Of a DNA stretch of 64,000 nt, positions 45,655 through 59,436 are shown in pieces; position 1 is the stretch's first letter, and the number at the start of each line of letters is the position of its first letter. The position numbers and the translations under genes are program-made. Under the pieces are notes generated by a model. It was not told the origin of the DNA, did no database searches, and was given only the letters and a program-made list of their open reading frames with translations. Source of the stretch: Parietaria judaica (lineage: Eukaryota > Streptophyta > Magnoliopsida > Rosales > Urticaceae); assembly GCA_954871525.1 (NCBI GenBank), contig OX940860.1, positions 27,374,001 to 27,438,000 on the forward strand, in the 5' to 3' direction.

Positions 45655-48600
45655 ATGGCGGGTTCGAACACCTTCAGCCTCCGAATCGTTTCGCTCGACT
45701 ACTACATGGCGTCGCCCATTCCAGGCCTCGACATCTCCTACAGTAGCTTCCACGGTACGTCAACTTGCTCTGAATTAGGCCCTTCATCCTTCGATTCTTT
45801 GGGTTTCCTTGCTCGTTTACTCGAATCGAGGGTTTCTTGCACGTATTCCATTTCCGTGGCGACGTTGCTAGGTTTTTAGGGTTTAGCTAGTCGGTCGAAT
45901 CGAACTTAGAAGCTCAATTTCGAGTTCGTTTGATTTCCACTGGATTTCATGAGTCATTCCCCTTTTCCTGGAGTTCTGGATGTAGTGCGATAGTTCAAAT
46001 GTTGTATAGTATTGATCATATAGAAGATTTAGTGATGCTTTAATGGCTGAATCGATTTTCTTGTTGGAGTAATAACCAGGCGGAAGAGTGAGCGAAGTTC
46101 CGGTTATAAGAATATATGGCTCGACGCCGGCTGGTCAGAAAACGTGCTTGCACGTCCATGGAGTAAGTTCGCTTGTGGCGTGAAAGAGTTCTTATTTACA
46201 TTGTCACGCATTCGTTCATGTTTTCGATTGAATCTATCTTTTTGGAAACTAATTGTTTATAGCAATTTTTTGGTAACATTTGGCTAGGTTTTGCCGTATC
46301 TTTATCTTCCGTGTGCTGATATACCTATTCAACAAAAGAAAGAAGGTAACGAACATATTTCGATTGTGTATTATCAATATTATTCTGCTATTTGGGTAAC
46401 AAATGATTTTGGTTTGCATAGGTGACGCATACACGCATCAATTATCTCTAGCCTTAGAGAAAGCGCTAAAGGTACGCTGCCTTTTGTATTTGGTTTTTAT
46501 GCTAATAATTTACTGCACGGACGGTTTTGACTGTCGAAATTTTGGTCAACCAGCTTAAAAGCAAGGCCTCCTCGAAGCAGCAGTACGTTCACGGTTGCAG
46601 CTTAGTTCGTGGAAAAAGGTTTTACAGTTATCATTCATCGGAGGAGCTATTTGTTAAGATATATCTGTATCCTTGTCTCCTTTGTGTCTTTTTCATTTTA
46701 ATTAAGTTTTTGTGGGTTCATTTTTGAACACTTTGACAAAATATAAGTTATCATCAACAAGACGTCTCTCGCGCGGCCAGTATTCTTCTGGTAGAGTTCT
46801 TTTGACTTTGTTTTTATGTTCGGTTCGTGCTAAATCAAGCTGTTACGTGTCTGTTTTCATCCTTATTCGAATGTTGGATTTTACTTTATTTTAATATTTA
46901 TGTATTAATATTTTTATGCTGTACTAGTCGGAGTTCATATTCATTCAAGGTAAGAGTTGCTTTTCAGGGTGGTGAAGTTCTTGATAAATGTTTACAGCCC
47001 CATGAAGCACACATACCATTTATTCTTCAGTTTCTGGTAAATAGCTTCCTGTAATTAATCTATTTATCAAGAGTTGGCATGTTTATGTTATATTTTTTTA
47101 TTAACTTAGTTTTATTTGGAGTTTATTTGTTATTCTAGGCCTACAAATATTTATTATGGTGTGATATTTACACTTTCTAGGTCGATTACAACTTATACGG
47201 GATGGGTCATGTTCACTTGTCTAAGCTGAAATTCCGTCATCCTATACCGGACGATTTCTCTCCATCGAAATCTGTTCACATAGAGCAAGCTACACCAAAT
47301 ATTGTGGTCAGTTATATGATTTACATGGGCAATATGCTTAGAATTATGCTTATGCTTGTTTTCAGCTTACATGAGAAATTTGAACTATAAGTTTCTATTT
47401 TTGGTCTTTTCCTTTTTTTGGATTTTGCATTAGGCAGATATAAGCGAGAGTCCAGCTTTCGCTTCACCAATCTGGATATCTTCTACGGTTCCAGACGAGT
47501 GGACATGGCTCTCATTTGGGGAATTTGACGAGTCATCATTTAATCCAGTAATTAACGCTACGAAACGCCAGAGTCTGTGTCAACTTGAAGGCGATGCTTC
47601 TGTAGATGGTTTGTTTCTAGCATCACACATACTCTTCTGTATTATTATTACTATTTGGTTTTGAATTGAAGTTGATTATTTGTGATTTTTTAGATATCCT
47701 CAATCAACAGTGTAAAACGTATACGTCCTTATCACAAACTCGTTCAGATGTGAAAATGGTTCAGTCACTTGTACCGATTTGGGAGGTAAGCGTTTCAACA
47801 GTGTTGTGAAAAATGACAATGAGGCGCGCCTCAATGAGGCGTATGGTATTTTCGCAACGAGGCTTACGCCTTGAAAGGAAAGAGTGAGGCGTGCGCCTCG
47901 GCTTACGCCTCAGTCGTGATTTTTACGCCTCGAGGCGACGCCTCGAGGCTTAAAATTATATTCTGTGATTTTTTTCCATATCTTTTTCATATCTTCGAAT
48001 TAAGTTTTATATTATTAATATTTCATATCTTTTTTTTATTTAATAACCTAATATTCAGGATATTGTTACCTATTTTAATGCTACGTAATACGTATCATAT
48101 CAATTTAAAAACAAATCCCTACTATATAAATATCATAACCTGATATTCAGGATATTCTGATTTTTTAAGTCTTTGAGTGTTTGAGTCTTTAAGTTTTTAA
48201 GGGTTTGAGTCTTTTAAGTTTTTGAATTTTTAAGTCTTAAGTATTTGGATTAGGCTTTATTTTAAAAAATTATTTTATCTATCTTATTTATATTATTTTT
48301 AAATAATTATATAGTATTTATCAAGACTTACGCCTCGAACGCCTCAAGGCGTAGGCTATACGCCTTGAGGCAAGGCGAGAAAACGCCTCGAGGCTTAAAT
48401 ACGTTATTCACAACATTGCGTGTCAATAATTCACTACTTAACATTTGAAGTTTGCAAATTTAGTTTATTTGCGGATTATTTAGTCCCTTTTGGATCTTTC
48501 AGGAGGAATACGAACGAACGGGAATGCATGACATTGAAAAACCTGCTGATACTAACAAACCACTTCCTGAGGATGTTCTGAAAACTCTGTCACTAGGATC

Positions 48601-51600
48601 AAATTTTCTGGTCAATAGTGTCGACCACAATGAAGAAGACATTTATTCGACTCCGTCAGATAAACAGATAAACCCTGTGCAGCTATTAACACCAATGATG
48701 GAGGACGGGAGTTTAATTGCACTAGATTATACACCCAATAGTGTCGGTGGAGAAGCTTCAGAGCGCCTTAAAGAAAGAGGTGTATCTCTCCTAGTGAAGG
48801 AGGATATGAGTGTCAAGGTATCGTTTTAGACCCGCGAATTAGAAATCCATTTTGAAAATATTTTTACTGTCATAGGTCATTAGGGGCATAGGGGTATTTT
48901 ACAATAAATATGGGATAATGGTTTCTTATCCTATATATAAGCGCCTAATCTAGGTTTACCCCTCATATTTGGTTACTGGAATTTCCCATTGAACATTACT
49001 TGGAGAGTTTTCCCTGTCTGAATAAGAGACCAGAGTTTCGTTGTTTCTGTTTCTTTTGGATTTTAATTCCGGGTCCTATCATCACTTAATAACAAACCCT
49101 ACGCATTTCAGATAACACGGGTTAAAATAAACCTAGTCAATCATTTATTTTCATAACCCCATCTCTCTATCTCTTTCTCCTCTCCATTGTAACACTTTTT
49201 TTAAACCTTAATGGATTTATTTGCTTATGCCCGTTGGTTTCTTCTCAAATTGGGTTTCCACATAAAATTATAGTCAATTTCTTTTTACTTCGGTTGCTAG
49301 TTTCCGTTTGATTTATAACCACAATTATTTTTTATGTATTATCCATTAACCACACATTTTTTCTCCAGGCAGTTGATACGGAAGCCATGGGTCTTTTAAA
49401 GTGGCTTGCCAGTTCTCAGGCCATGGATGACATAAACTCTGACGATGAACTTCTTCGGGATTCCATTTTGGGTTCCTTCTTACCTGAAAACACCATTGAT
49501 GAAGTGTTGGAGAAAGCAACTATGGAATATGAGACTGAATCACAAAAGGAGTGTCGGGAAATTCTGGATTCAATCGATGATATGAATGAGAAAGCTGATT
49601 TTCCTGAAAATGATTTCAAAACTTCGTTAGAGAAAACAATTCCACAGGTGGACGGTGCTGGGGATAACATCTTCTCAACTCCTGATAGCGTGGCTAAAGC
49701 CAATTCAGAAACACAAAATGAAAGTAAAATTGGCAAGAATTTTCAACAACCCCTCTCAATGGAGGATGCTCTTGTTGAAGACAAGTCATCTGAGGCTCGT
49801 AAACGGAAAAAGAAAAAAATATTATGGGGCTCTTTACCCTTTTCTGTAAGCGATAAGTCAAAGATTGAGCATGAATCCGTCAACTCTTGTTACAAATCTA
49901 CAGGAAAAGAGGAAAATTCTGTAACGAAGATTGAAAAAGAATCCTCTTCTCTGGTTGGATGCTCCGTAAGGGACTTGATGAGGAGAAAACGACACTATCG
50001 AGTCGAGCCAGTGCAGTCTAACTCTCATGAGGCTAAAAAGATTCTGCTTGAAGTAAGACAAGAGGAAAGTACAAATACTTGCCACTCAGAATCGATGCTT
50101 CATGAGGTATATGATGTTGCTGATACCGACGAGGACTCGCCATTAGATAAAAATTCTTGTTTTAATCAATTCGATCATGTCATAGTATCCGGTCCTTTAG
50201 ATGCTCAGGTGATATCTTCATACTCTAAAACTAGAAACCCTAATTCTGCGGTTATGGTTCATGAAAATGAAGTTGGGCAAAAAACTGATATTGCCCTTTT
50301 GAAATCGGATCACGGGAATAATACTGCTCCTAATAAGGATGAGTTAAATGGGAGAATCAGTGGGAAAGACCAATTATTTGAGGAATATCCCCAAGAAGTG
50401 TCCTATGAGAAACAAGATGGCATAAATATGGATACAATAATTAATTCGGCAAGCATAAACATTGAGCAAAGCCAGAATCGGGAAGTTCTTAAGTTTGATC
50501 CACGACATGAAGATTTACTGAGCTTGACCTTTTGTCGAAAACCCCCAGCTCCCAATTTGATGGATAACTCGTCTTCGAAAGCTTCATCGTCTCATTTGGA
50601 TCCTCGAGACGGAATAACAGGTTTCATTTTCAATTAATTCCTCTGGATAATTTGCCTTATTCGACATATAAGTCATAGCTCCATTGCTTTGACTATTATT
50701 ACTATTGTACATAATATGAAGGGAGCGATAGAAAGAAGTTAATTTCTGTTTTCCTCCTATGTATTTAGCTTTGCTTCTCACCTGAATCTATGTTTTTGTG
50801 TCTATTGTGGTATTGCCAACTGTTCTTTGTTGCATTAACACATGCAATGTGAACGTGTACGTCAATGGCGAGAGACTGATTAAGTTTTGATTCATAAATC
50901 ACGTAAACAATGAAGAACTCTCATAAGGTGTTGTAGGATGAAACCAATCGTTCTTTGCTCTTAGTATATTTGTTTTTTGCTTACAACTTTGATTCCATTT
51001 TGACATTCTTTTCATCTGAAGAAAAAGCTATGGAAGATTGTCTCCCATTCTTTACGGACGACAGTCAAATAGGGACAGAAGTGAAAAACAAATGCATGGA
51101 GCTCAGCAATTCTTCTCCGCAACAAGAAAATGCTTTAGGCGTCCCTGTTCACTATCAGAACGATGGCGCGTTCTTCTATTTGCTGTCACCTGTACGATCT
51201 CCCCCCTCAGCTGAGAAAGTGAAAAGATGGCTTTCATCTGGTAACATAAATAGTTGCTTTAATAATAGTTTCATTGTTGTAGAAATATATGAAGTTAAGT
51301 GTAAATTAGCTAGAAATAATTAATTATTCATTATAGTGCTAATATCCTATTAATAATTTTACTAGTATAGCTTAGTTTTTTTCTTCCTTATTTTAGAGGG
51401 ATTAGTTAAATTATATTTCCGAAATTAGTCGTAAGTCTTTTTAAAAAATAAAAAAATAAAAATAAATAAATAAATGTTGTGTGTGGGAGACTTATAAATA
51501 GAATTAAGTCTTAATAGACAATTGAATTATATAAATAGAAAAGCTTAAATAATTATGTACCGCTAGTTGTCAATATCTTGAAAGTTTTTGTGTGTGGGAG

Positions 51601-54600
51601 ACTTATAGGTACAAATGTTGGGGAAGCTTCTTCATCGAAGTCTTATGCTCAGCTAGGTAAAGAATCTCGATGCTTTTCTTTGTTTCATAAATTGGGGAAT
51701 GTAAGGTACATTTTGGTAATTTACAAAGGCTTCAAGTAGTTTCACCTGATAATGCTTTATATTATGAATCACGAAGTTTTAAGAATATCTGGGTAATTTG
51801 CAGGGGGTTCTAGTAATCTGATTCATTCACCAAGTTCTTCACCTGATGATGATAGCAAGGCTTCTTTTAAATCTGGTGATATTTGTTATCAAAACATCGA
51901 GGCACGAGGATCACAAGACAATCGTGCCAAGATTAATTCTTCAAAGGAAAAAATGATTTGTAATGATGGGGCGGCGATGATTCAGAAGGAAGGGAATTTT
52001 GGTCATAAAGCCCGTTCTAATGATTACTCACAAGATAATTCTCAGATTTCGGGACCCGATGGAAGATCGAAGCCCACTCCTCTTAGTCAAATTGGATTTC
52101 GGGACCCGGCAAGTGCTGGCGGTGGGCAGCAGCTGACTTTGTTGAGTATAGAGGTGCATTTAAATCCCTTTTTTAATATGGATATGTGAATTTTTATGCT
52201 TCAGCATTGATACAATTTGATTCTGACATTGGGAGATTTTAGTATTATATTAGTAGATATTATTATATTATATATTTAATTAGTTTTAAGTTGTATTTTT
52301 AGGTGATTAAATGGGCTGTAATTTATAGTTAGTAAAAGTTTCCTGATTTAGAAACTTTAACTAACTCAGGAATAAGCATAAGCTGTTTGCTTATATATTT
52401 TTAGTCCGATATACTGCGAGTTTTCGATGTATTCTCTCGCGGATCTGTCGAGAGATTGGACTGGTTCTCTTTAACGAGTAGCCTTCGCTTTTCTATCTTT
52501 TTTTCTGATTGAATTTGGTCTATATAGCCGGGCCAGTTTACAAACTGGCTGATCTTAAACCATTTTCTGTCCTCGCATTGTAAATTATCTTTATCAATAT
52601 AATCGTTGTTTCTTAAAAAAAGATAAAAGAAATATGGTCTAATGTATTATAACAATTCATCCATCATAGGCAATAGGAAAATTGTAAGGTATTCATGGTA
52701 GCTTCGTATCTCTCTCTCATTCCCGATTCTTAATTGGTTGCAGGTAATAGCAGCCTCTAGAGGAGACCTTCAACCCGACCCTCGCTTCGATGCTATCAAT
52801 ATAGTCACTCTTGCAGTGCAGAATGATGGTTGCTCTGATGTTGAAGTCTACGTGCTTTTGCACAGTAAAAGCGAAGACGGTCCCAGGTATGGCTTTTGAT
52901 TATATCGGACAATCCTAAAAGGAGATGGTTAGTTTTTTTTTTTATTTATCACTAATTAAATTATGATCTTTATTTATATTTTAGGTTATTAAGGACGTTT
53001 TCAGTATTTTATAATGAATAGGAATTAGGGTTTCCTAATCCTTACATTAGGAGACCATCCCAAGGGGAGATGGTTTCCCAAGGGGAGATGGCACATGAGT
53101 TTTGGCATATTTTCTTTTACGTATTTAGGTAGAGCTTGGGCCGTGTTCTCGGACAGCTACTACGTCTGTGTTTTGGGTTCTATTTATTCACTAAAAATCA
53201 GGAATTCATCACTCAGTTTGAGTTTTTTGCTTTGGGTCTTATCATAGATAAGCTAAAAATTATTTCTGATACAGGGAATAATCTCACTAATAATTACAAG
53301 AACAATAGGTGGATAATAATAAAACATTAGTCTAAGAATCTAATCCTACAAACTATATGAGCATCTTATACAGAGTGCTGATTATGTTTATCTCCATGCA
53401 CTTGTAGGAATCTTGATGGAACTACTGACTGCATTTTGTTAATGTTCCATGAAGAGAAGCACTTGCTTGATTACTTTGTAAAGTTTGTACGCTCCCTTGA
53501 CCCGGATATTCTCATCGGTTGGGACGTTCAAGGCGGTTCGCTCGGCTTTTTGGCAGAAAGGGCTGCTCATCTTGGCATTGGTATAGTGATATTTTAAGAG
53601 CGTTTGAGATTTTGATTTAAACATTCTCAGATGATCGTGACGATAAGTTTTAGAATCGATTAATAGGAGAAGAATAGTCTATAACTGGGAACTAACTTGA
53701 AGACTACAAAATAATAAATCTATCATGTACAGGTATACTCAATAGCATATCGCGGACCCCGTCTGAAACTAAGATGGCTTCTGAAGATACAGAATATCCA
53801 AGAAAAGAACTGGATAGTAAAATTACTGACTCAGAACTTGCCGATCCCGGTTCTTTGGAAGATTCAATAATCGAGGATGAATGGGGGCGAACCCATGCTA
53901 GTGGCGTTCATGTCGGGGGTAGAATTGTCCTCAATGTTTGGAGACTGATGCGCGGTGAACTTAAGCTGAGTTTGTATACAATTGAAGCTGTTGTCGATGC
54001 TGTTTTGAGGCGGAAAGTCCCTCATATCCCTTATAAAGTGCTGACAAGATGGTTCTCTAGTGGGCCCGGAAGAGCAAGACATCGGTGCATTGAATATATA
54101 AAACAAAGAGGGAAGCTGAACCTGGAGTTGATGAATCAACTTGACATGGTGATAAGATTTTAGAACTTCTCTTTCTTGTCTGTATATGCTGGACTTTATT
54201 TTTTTAAAGAATTTTCTTTCTCTCTTTGTTTTGACATAATATACTGTTGACATTGTCTATAATTTTTTTAGATTTATTTTAATAATGGGTGTGGTTTTGC
54301 AGATAAATCGGACGTCAGAGCTTGCTCGTGTATTTGGGATCGACTTCTTTTCGGTTCTCTCCAGGGGTTCACAATATCGTGTTGAGTCGATGTATTTGAG
54401 ATTAGCACACACACAAAACTATCTTGCAATTTCACCTGGAACTCGTCAGGTTTGTACTGTATCACTTGTCACTTGTCAGAGTATTTGGAAAAAAGATGGA
54501 GAGAACATGCTAATTTTCATTTTACTTCAGTTATATTGAGCATAAAGTTTGTTGACGAACCATATGATTAATTTTAAATATTTTTATCAGGATTAGTAAG

Positions 54601-55480
54601 GATTTGATTCATTTTAAGGATATTTGTTGCATAAATCCCGAGAAAGTAGTGTTTTGGGGCGGCATAACTATGTTTGTTTATCACGGATTAAATACCCAAT
54701 GTTACAATTTCAGATTTGGTTAGGGGAGACATCTATATGGGTACTTATGCCGCTCCATATGGGTACTACTTATGCCGCATATATCCCTTTAGTTTATTAT
54801 TTTGTTTTCTTTTTTCCAGATATTTTAGAAAGTTATAGTGTACCCCCAAACAAGTCATTGTATTGGTGCCAAGTAAAATTCTCTCCTTTTTAGGGGGCCA
54901 AACTGCAACATCATGCAAAGCTCAGGATATCAGTGCCTGTTACTCTTGTGAAATATACAGTTAGAATTATTCAATTTCTCTCGATTTTCTCAAGTCTCAA
55001 ACTTATTATCTTGTCTAGGTTGCTTCTCAACCTGCTATGGAGTGTATACCACTTGTTATGGAACCAGAGTCGGGTTTTTATGCCGATCCGGTAATAGTTT
55101 TGGATTTTCAGTCGCTCTATCCATCAATGATTATCGCATACAACTTGTGCTATTCGACATGCCTTGGAAATGTTGCACCTTCAAAGGAAAACATACTCGG
55201 TGTTTGCGGATATTCACCAGATCCCCGTGTTCTAGAGGAGTTAAGAGATCAAATACTGGTTACTCCTAATGGTGTTATGTATGCACCGTCAAGGGTATGT
55301 CTTCTAGATTTTAGGTCATTTTTTAATTTCCTTGATAGTCAGACAATATGCGCATTTTTAGGGGTAAAAGTTTATACCAAAGACCGATTTTGACACATCC
55401 AGTTTTTGTGATTAATTGTGTACCCGTTTTTTTTCTTTTTCAAAAGCTTTAGTTTTTAAACCGGTTATCGGTTACTCTTT

Positions 55481-55511
<31 letters not shown>

Positions 55512-58500
55512 TTTCTATTAATACATTTAATTTAAATTTAGGGTTATATTATATGGATTAGGATATGGAAACAAAAGATTATATTTTTGATTTTTTTTAT
55601 TAACTTTTGTATCTTAAATATCACGCAGGTTCGTAAAGGTGTGCTGCCTCGCTTGTTAGAAGAAATATTGTCAACTAGGATAATGGTTAAGCAAGCGATG
55701 AAGAAGTTGTCTCCTTCACAGCAGGTTCTTTACAGGGTAATGCAATGTTCCGGAGTTTAATTTATTGGTAATTCTACGTGTGTCTAGAAATACAGGTCTA
55801 TTGTAAGTGTAATATTTAATGCAACGCAATGCTTTTGCAGATATTCAATGCAAGGCAATTGGCATTGAAACTTATAGCAAATGTGACTTACGGTTACACT
55901 GCTGCCGGCTTCAGCGGTCGCATGCCTTGTGCGGAGCTTGCAGACAGTATCGTTCAATGTGGGCGTAGAACATTGGAAACTGCTATTTCGTTTGTTAACT
56001 CCCAGGAAAAGTGGAAGGCCAGAGTTATTTATGGTGACACTGACAGGTAAAAATATATGTTTCTTGTAGTAGTTTGAATGAGATATTATGTTTCATTGCA
56101 AAGGTTATATTAAAGCGTATTGTCGAAAGGATAATCGTTTATGGCACAAAACTCGACCACCCCCTAAAATCCGCTTTTAACCTCAAAATCGCATAACTGG
56201 TAAAAAATTCAGTACAGTTTTCAACTATCAATCAAATAATTATTATTTCCAGTGTTTAATATTATTTTGATTTTCATGTGGTTTGTGGGTTTTTTTTTTT
56301 TATTATCTATTTTTTATGACAACCGGTCTTTTAGTGTTACCGGTTTGAAATTTGTTTTTCTAGCAAAAAATAGAAAGCTATAAAAAACCCTGGTACTGAA
56401 AATGCCAGAAAAAAAGTTAGTGGCACAGATTTTACTTCTACAAAGTGATGATATATGCTTTCATTATTTTATACTTGTCCGGGAGTTTCTTTATGCCTTT
56501 TACCTTGAAATTTGGCAGCATGTTTGTACTTCTAAAAGGACGCTCCGTCGACGATGCTTTTAGAATTGGGAGCGAGATTGCCTCTGAAATCAGCGCAATG
56601 AACCCCAGTCCAGTTGTTCTGAAAATGGAAAAGGTGTATCATCCATGCTTCCTTCTCACAAAGAAACGGTACGTCGGTTACAGCTACGAGAGCCCCAAGC
56701 AAGCTGAACCGATATTTGATGCTAAGGGCATCGAGACTGTTCGTAGGGATACATGTAGGGCCGTTTCCAAAACGATGGAGAAGTCTCTCAGACTATTTTT
56801 TGAACGCCAAAACATTTCCGAGGTACATGCAAACTTTCACCTGATTTATACACATGATATGTACTGTTTTCTTCGACGCGAAATCGTTTTTTTCATAGAA
56901 GCCAAAAACTCACCATAATGGTCTATCACTATTCAGTGCATTAATATTCATAAATATAATTGTTTTGGATTGAGAAAACTTAGTATTTGATCTCGCCCTT
57001 TGCGTATTTTTGCTAATATTTCAATTTGAGGAAATTTGAGAGAATAGATAATAATTCAGGGGTGTGCAAAAGTAACCCAACCCCAAATGGTCCCAACCCG
57101 ATTGACCCAAAGACAATTGGGTTGGATTGGACCGAACCTAATAATCTAGTTCGGTCGAGGTCATACCGAAAGAGATTTGGTTGGATCAGTCTGATCGACC
57201 CAACCCAATAATTTGGTTGGATTGGGCTCTGATCGAAAATATTGAGGTCGGGCCCATTCCAACCCATGCTCGCACCTCATTGAATTGAATATTGAAATTA
57301 CAATCTAATTTGTGGACTTGAATATAGAATAGAGTTTATGCTATAATCTGATTCTAAAAGCGGAAACAAAGGAAATATGTAATAAAGATTATCCAATAAA
57401 TCTTAAGCAATTTAGAATAGAAGTAATATTTTACTATACTATCTCATAGTTTCATTTTCTCAGGTCAAAGTATACTTTCAGCGACAATGGCAGCGAATCC
57501 TCTCAGGACGAGTCTCTCTTCAGGATTTTGTTTTCGCGAAGGAAGTCCGGCTCGGGTCATACAGCTCGAAGGACACCTCATCGCTCCCTCCCGCCGCCAT
57601 AGTAGCCACCAAAGCTATGAGATCCGATCCTAGGGCCGAACCACGATATGGAGACCGAATTCCCTACATCGTAATCCACGGAAACCCCGGGGCCCGCCTT
57701 GTCGATATGGTTGTGGACCCGTCGGAACTCTTGGCAATCGGATCGCCTTATCGGTTGAACGATCTATACTACATCACAAAACAGATAATCCCTGCTCTGC
57801 AACGGGTTTTTGGTCTGGTTGGGGCCGACCTGAACAAGTGGTTCTCAGAGATGCCCCGTCAGGCGCGAGAGGCCATCGGAAAACGTCCACTTCTTGCCGG
57901 AAATTACCCACAGAGGACCCGGATAGACTCATACTATCTATCGAGGCACTGCGTGTTGTGCGGCGAGCTGGTCGAGGCATCGGCGTATCTGTGCACAGAA
58001 TGTTCCGGAAATAAAACCGGTGCAGTCACAGCTCTGGTTGCGGGGACCTCTAAGCTGGAGAGGGAGATGCAACACCTTGCTGCTGTAAGTTCTCGTGGCC
58101 AACTTAATGGAACTATATATTTTATGAAAAAATATCGAGAAAATGAAGAAAATGGGAATATATAAATATATTATATTCTAGGAGTATGGTAGATTTTCGT
58201 TCCTAAGTTGTTAAACAATGTTGCATAAAGCACCGACTTTTTCAAAATTGCATTGAGCGCCAACACCGTGTCGTTAATAAAAATTGATTTTCGTAAAAGA
58301 GTGAAAAATTAACATTAATTGAAAATATTGCTTATTCTTATTTTCTAATGAAATGAAACCTTGATTTCCTTGTATAAATATTCCTTCAATTTTTAGAACT
58401 TCCTTTCTTTTGTTTTTTTCTCTTTTTCTAAATTACAAACAAGGTCTTAGTGCTCGAATTAATGCAGATTTGCCGGCATTGTGGAGGCGGCGACTGGCTC

Positions 58501-58641
58501 GTGGAGAGCGGTGTGAAGTGCACCTCGCTCGCGTGTCAGGTGTTTTACGAGCGCTGCAAACTTCAGAAAGAGCTTCAAGGCGTCGCCTCTGTGGCCGCGG
58601 ATCAAGATCTGTACCCTAAATGTATGGTCGAGTGGTTTTAA
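45655..58641 (+). CDS. REV3: DNA polymerase zeta catalytic subunit REV3
   Basis: Twenty-five exons join in phase to 1886 residues: 45655-45754, 46080-46162, 46288-46345, 46422-46471, 46554-46666, 46748-46790, 46968-47036, 47181-47306, 47434-47608, 47694-47785, 48503-48817, 49369-50620, 51022-51240, 51609-51656, 51804-52153, 52744-52886, 53408-53580, 53733-54148, 54303-54449, 55019-55294, 55629-55736, 55841-56046, 56519-56822, 57464-58084, 58468-58641. It is the family-B polymerase that extends past DNA lesions in the nucleus with REV7. Visible: the REV3 N-terminal domain ([18 protein letters not shown]), a long low-complexity insert (exon 12), an exonuclease-like region ([14 protein letters not shown]) lacking the usual catalytic acids, motif A DFQSLYPS (1353-1360), motif [10 protein letters not shown] (1462-1470), motif C YGDTDS (1516-1521), and C-terminal cysteines 1785/1788/1799/1802 and 1831/1834/1847/1852, the latter set being the [4Fe-4S] site in this family. 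Length is close to the Arabidopsis protein. Exon 6 and its junctions are the least certain. Confidence 0.96.
47799..48418. mobile_element. hAT-type element in REV3 intron 10, rich in GCCTC motifs
   Basis: Ends CAGTGTTGTGAA and TTCACAACATTG are 12-bp inverted repeats with one mismatch. Flanking 8-mers CGTTTCAA (47791-47798) and CGTGTCAA (48419-48426) match at seven of eight positions, as expected for an aged hAT duplication. Both subterminal regions carry many copies of AGGCG/CGCCT and CGCCTCGAGGC, the kind of subterminal repeats that bind hAT transposases. The 620-bp interior is non-coding. Confidence 0.8.
48878..49084 (-). repeat. Dispersed intronic repeat, reversed copy in REV3
   Basis: The reverse complement starts GTGATGATAGGACCCGG and carries GGGAAAACTCTCC, then GCGCTTATATATAGGATAAG and AAAATACCCCTATG. 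It is collinear with 1025-1240 and, less well, with 2234-2500 in the upstream lipoxygenase. Confidence 0.5.
57057..57279. mobile_element. Short hAT-like element in REV3 intron 23
   Basis: The left end CAGGGGTGTGCAAAA and right end TGCTCGCACCTC form imperfect inverted repeats. The interior is full of CCCAACCC/GGGTTGG motifs typical of a common plant hAT MITE group. No convincing 8-bp duplication is visible, so it is probably old. Confidence 0.6.
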
Positions 58642-59280
58642 TTTTATCTGATGATCCCCTTGTGACTTGTAAATTTGTATATAATATGTACACATACATA
58701 GAGAAACGTATGTAAACAACAATCATATATAAATATAATCCTATTCTAAGGTGTATATTTGCGAGTATATGTTGTCATATAGTTAAGTTTTTTTAATTGA
58801 ATTTTTTTTTTCTTCGGGTAATTAGCACTTGACCTCCGCTCAAACTTTTTGTTACAGCACGGGGTGAAATCAGGATCGGATATTGGAAATGTTGGCTTAT
58901 TTTTTTACTCGGATTTTGATCGCGTTTTGTATATCAATATAAATGTAGATAAACAATATTACATGAATACTCCATTTTACAATAGCTGTCGGTCGTTCTA
59001 AGTTTGACTCAGCGTCGAGTTTTTCAACGCGACGCCTGTCGAGGCGGGCTTGTACGCATTGAAGCACGTTGACGTAGCTCCACAAACGCGAGACTCGTGT
59101 GTGCTTCACAACGCAATACGTGTTGCTCCAAAAATTAAAGCAAGCCGTCTCGACGTAATTTTAGCCATTAGTGCCATCTCATAGATTGCGAATATATCGC
59201 TTTAACATTGATCGATAATGCCATCTAAAAATATTTTTGTCTAGAATCTTGATAAGAAATTCCCCCAATAGTAATGGGTA
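58642..59280. other. REV3 3' flank and intergenic DNA
   Basis: REV3 3' untranslated and flanking DNA, then a patch at 58998-59150 enriched in CGACGC, GTCGAGGC and CACGTTG that may be transposon-derived. No gene or defined element ends were recognised. Confidence 0.45.
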
Positions 59281-59284
59281 AGTT

Positions 59285-59350
59285 TGGGCTTTGAATTTGA
59301 GTAGGGCACAGCCCACTTGATTAGGGTTAGGGCTCCTCGGAGCCTATAAA
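59285..59350 (+). promoter_or_regulatory. Site II, telo-box and TATA promoter block
   Basis: TGGGCT (59285-59290) and AGCCCA (59310-59315) are site II elements, TTAGGGTTAGGG (59321-59332) is a telo-box, and TATAAA (59345-59350) follows. This combination is known from plant promoters of ribosomal-protein and snoRNA genes. No protein gene follows on the + strand within the next kilobase, but candidate C/D-box RNAs do. A transcription start near 59376-59385 is inferred from TATA spacing. Confidence 0.6.
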
Positions 59351-59436
59351 TGCAAAACCTCTTCTTCGTCTCCCAAAACCAGCAACAATTCCAGGTCAAT
59401 CTCTCTGTGTCGTCGAAGGTATAGTAATGGAGATGC

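Noticed and set aside
52230..52620. Possible gene fragment in REV3 intron 15
   Set aside because: It is only AT-rich intronic sequence with short repeats; no frame, splice signals or known domain.
57617..58165. A separate small gene ending at 58165
   Set aside because: It is REV3 exon 24 read through its donor site at 58084; the downstream exon 58468-58641 supplies the second cysteine cluster.
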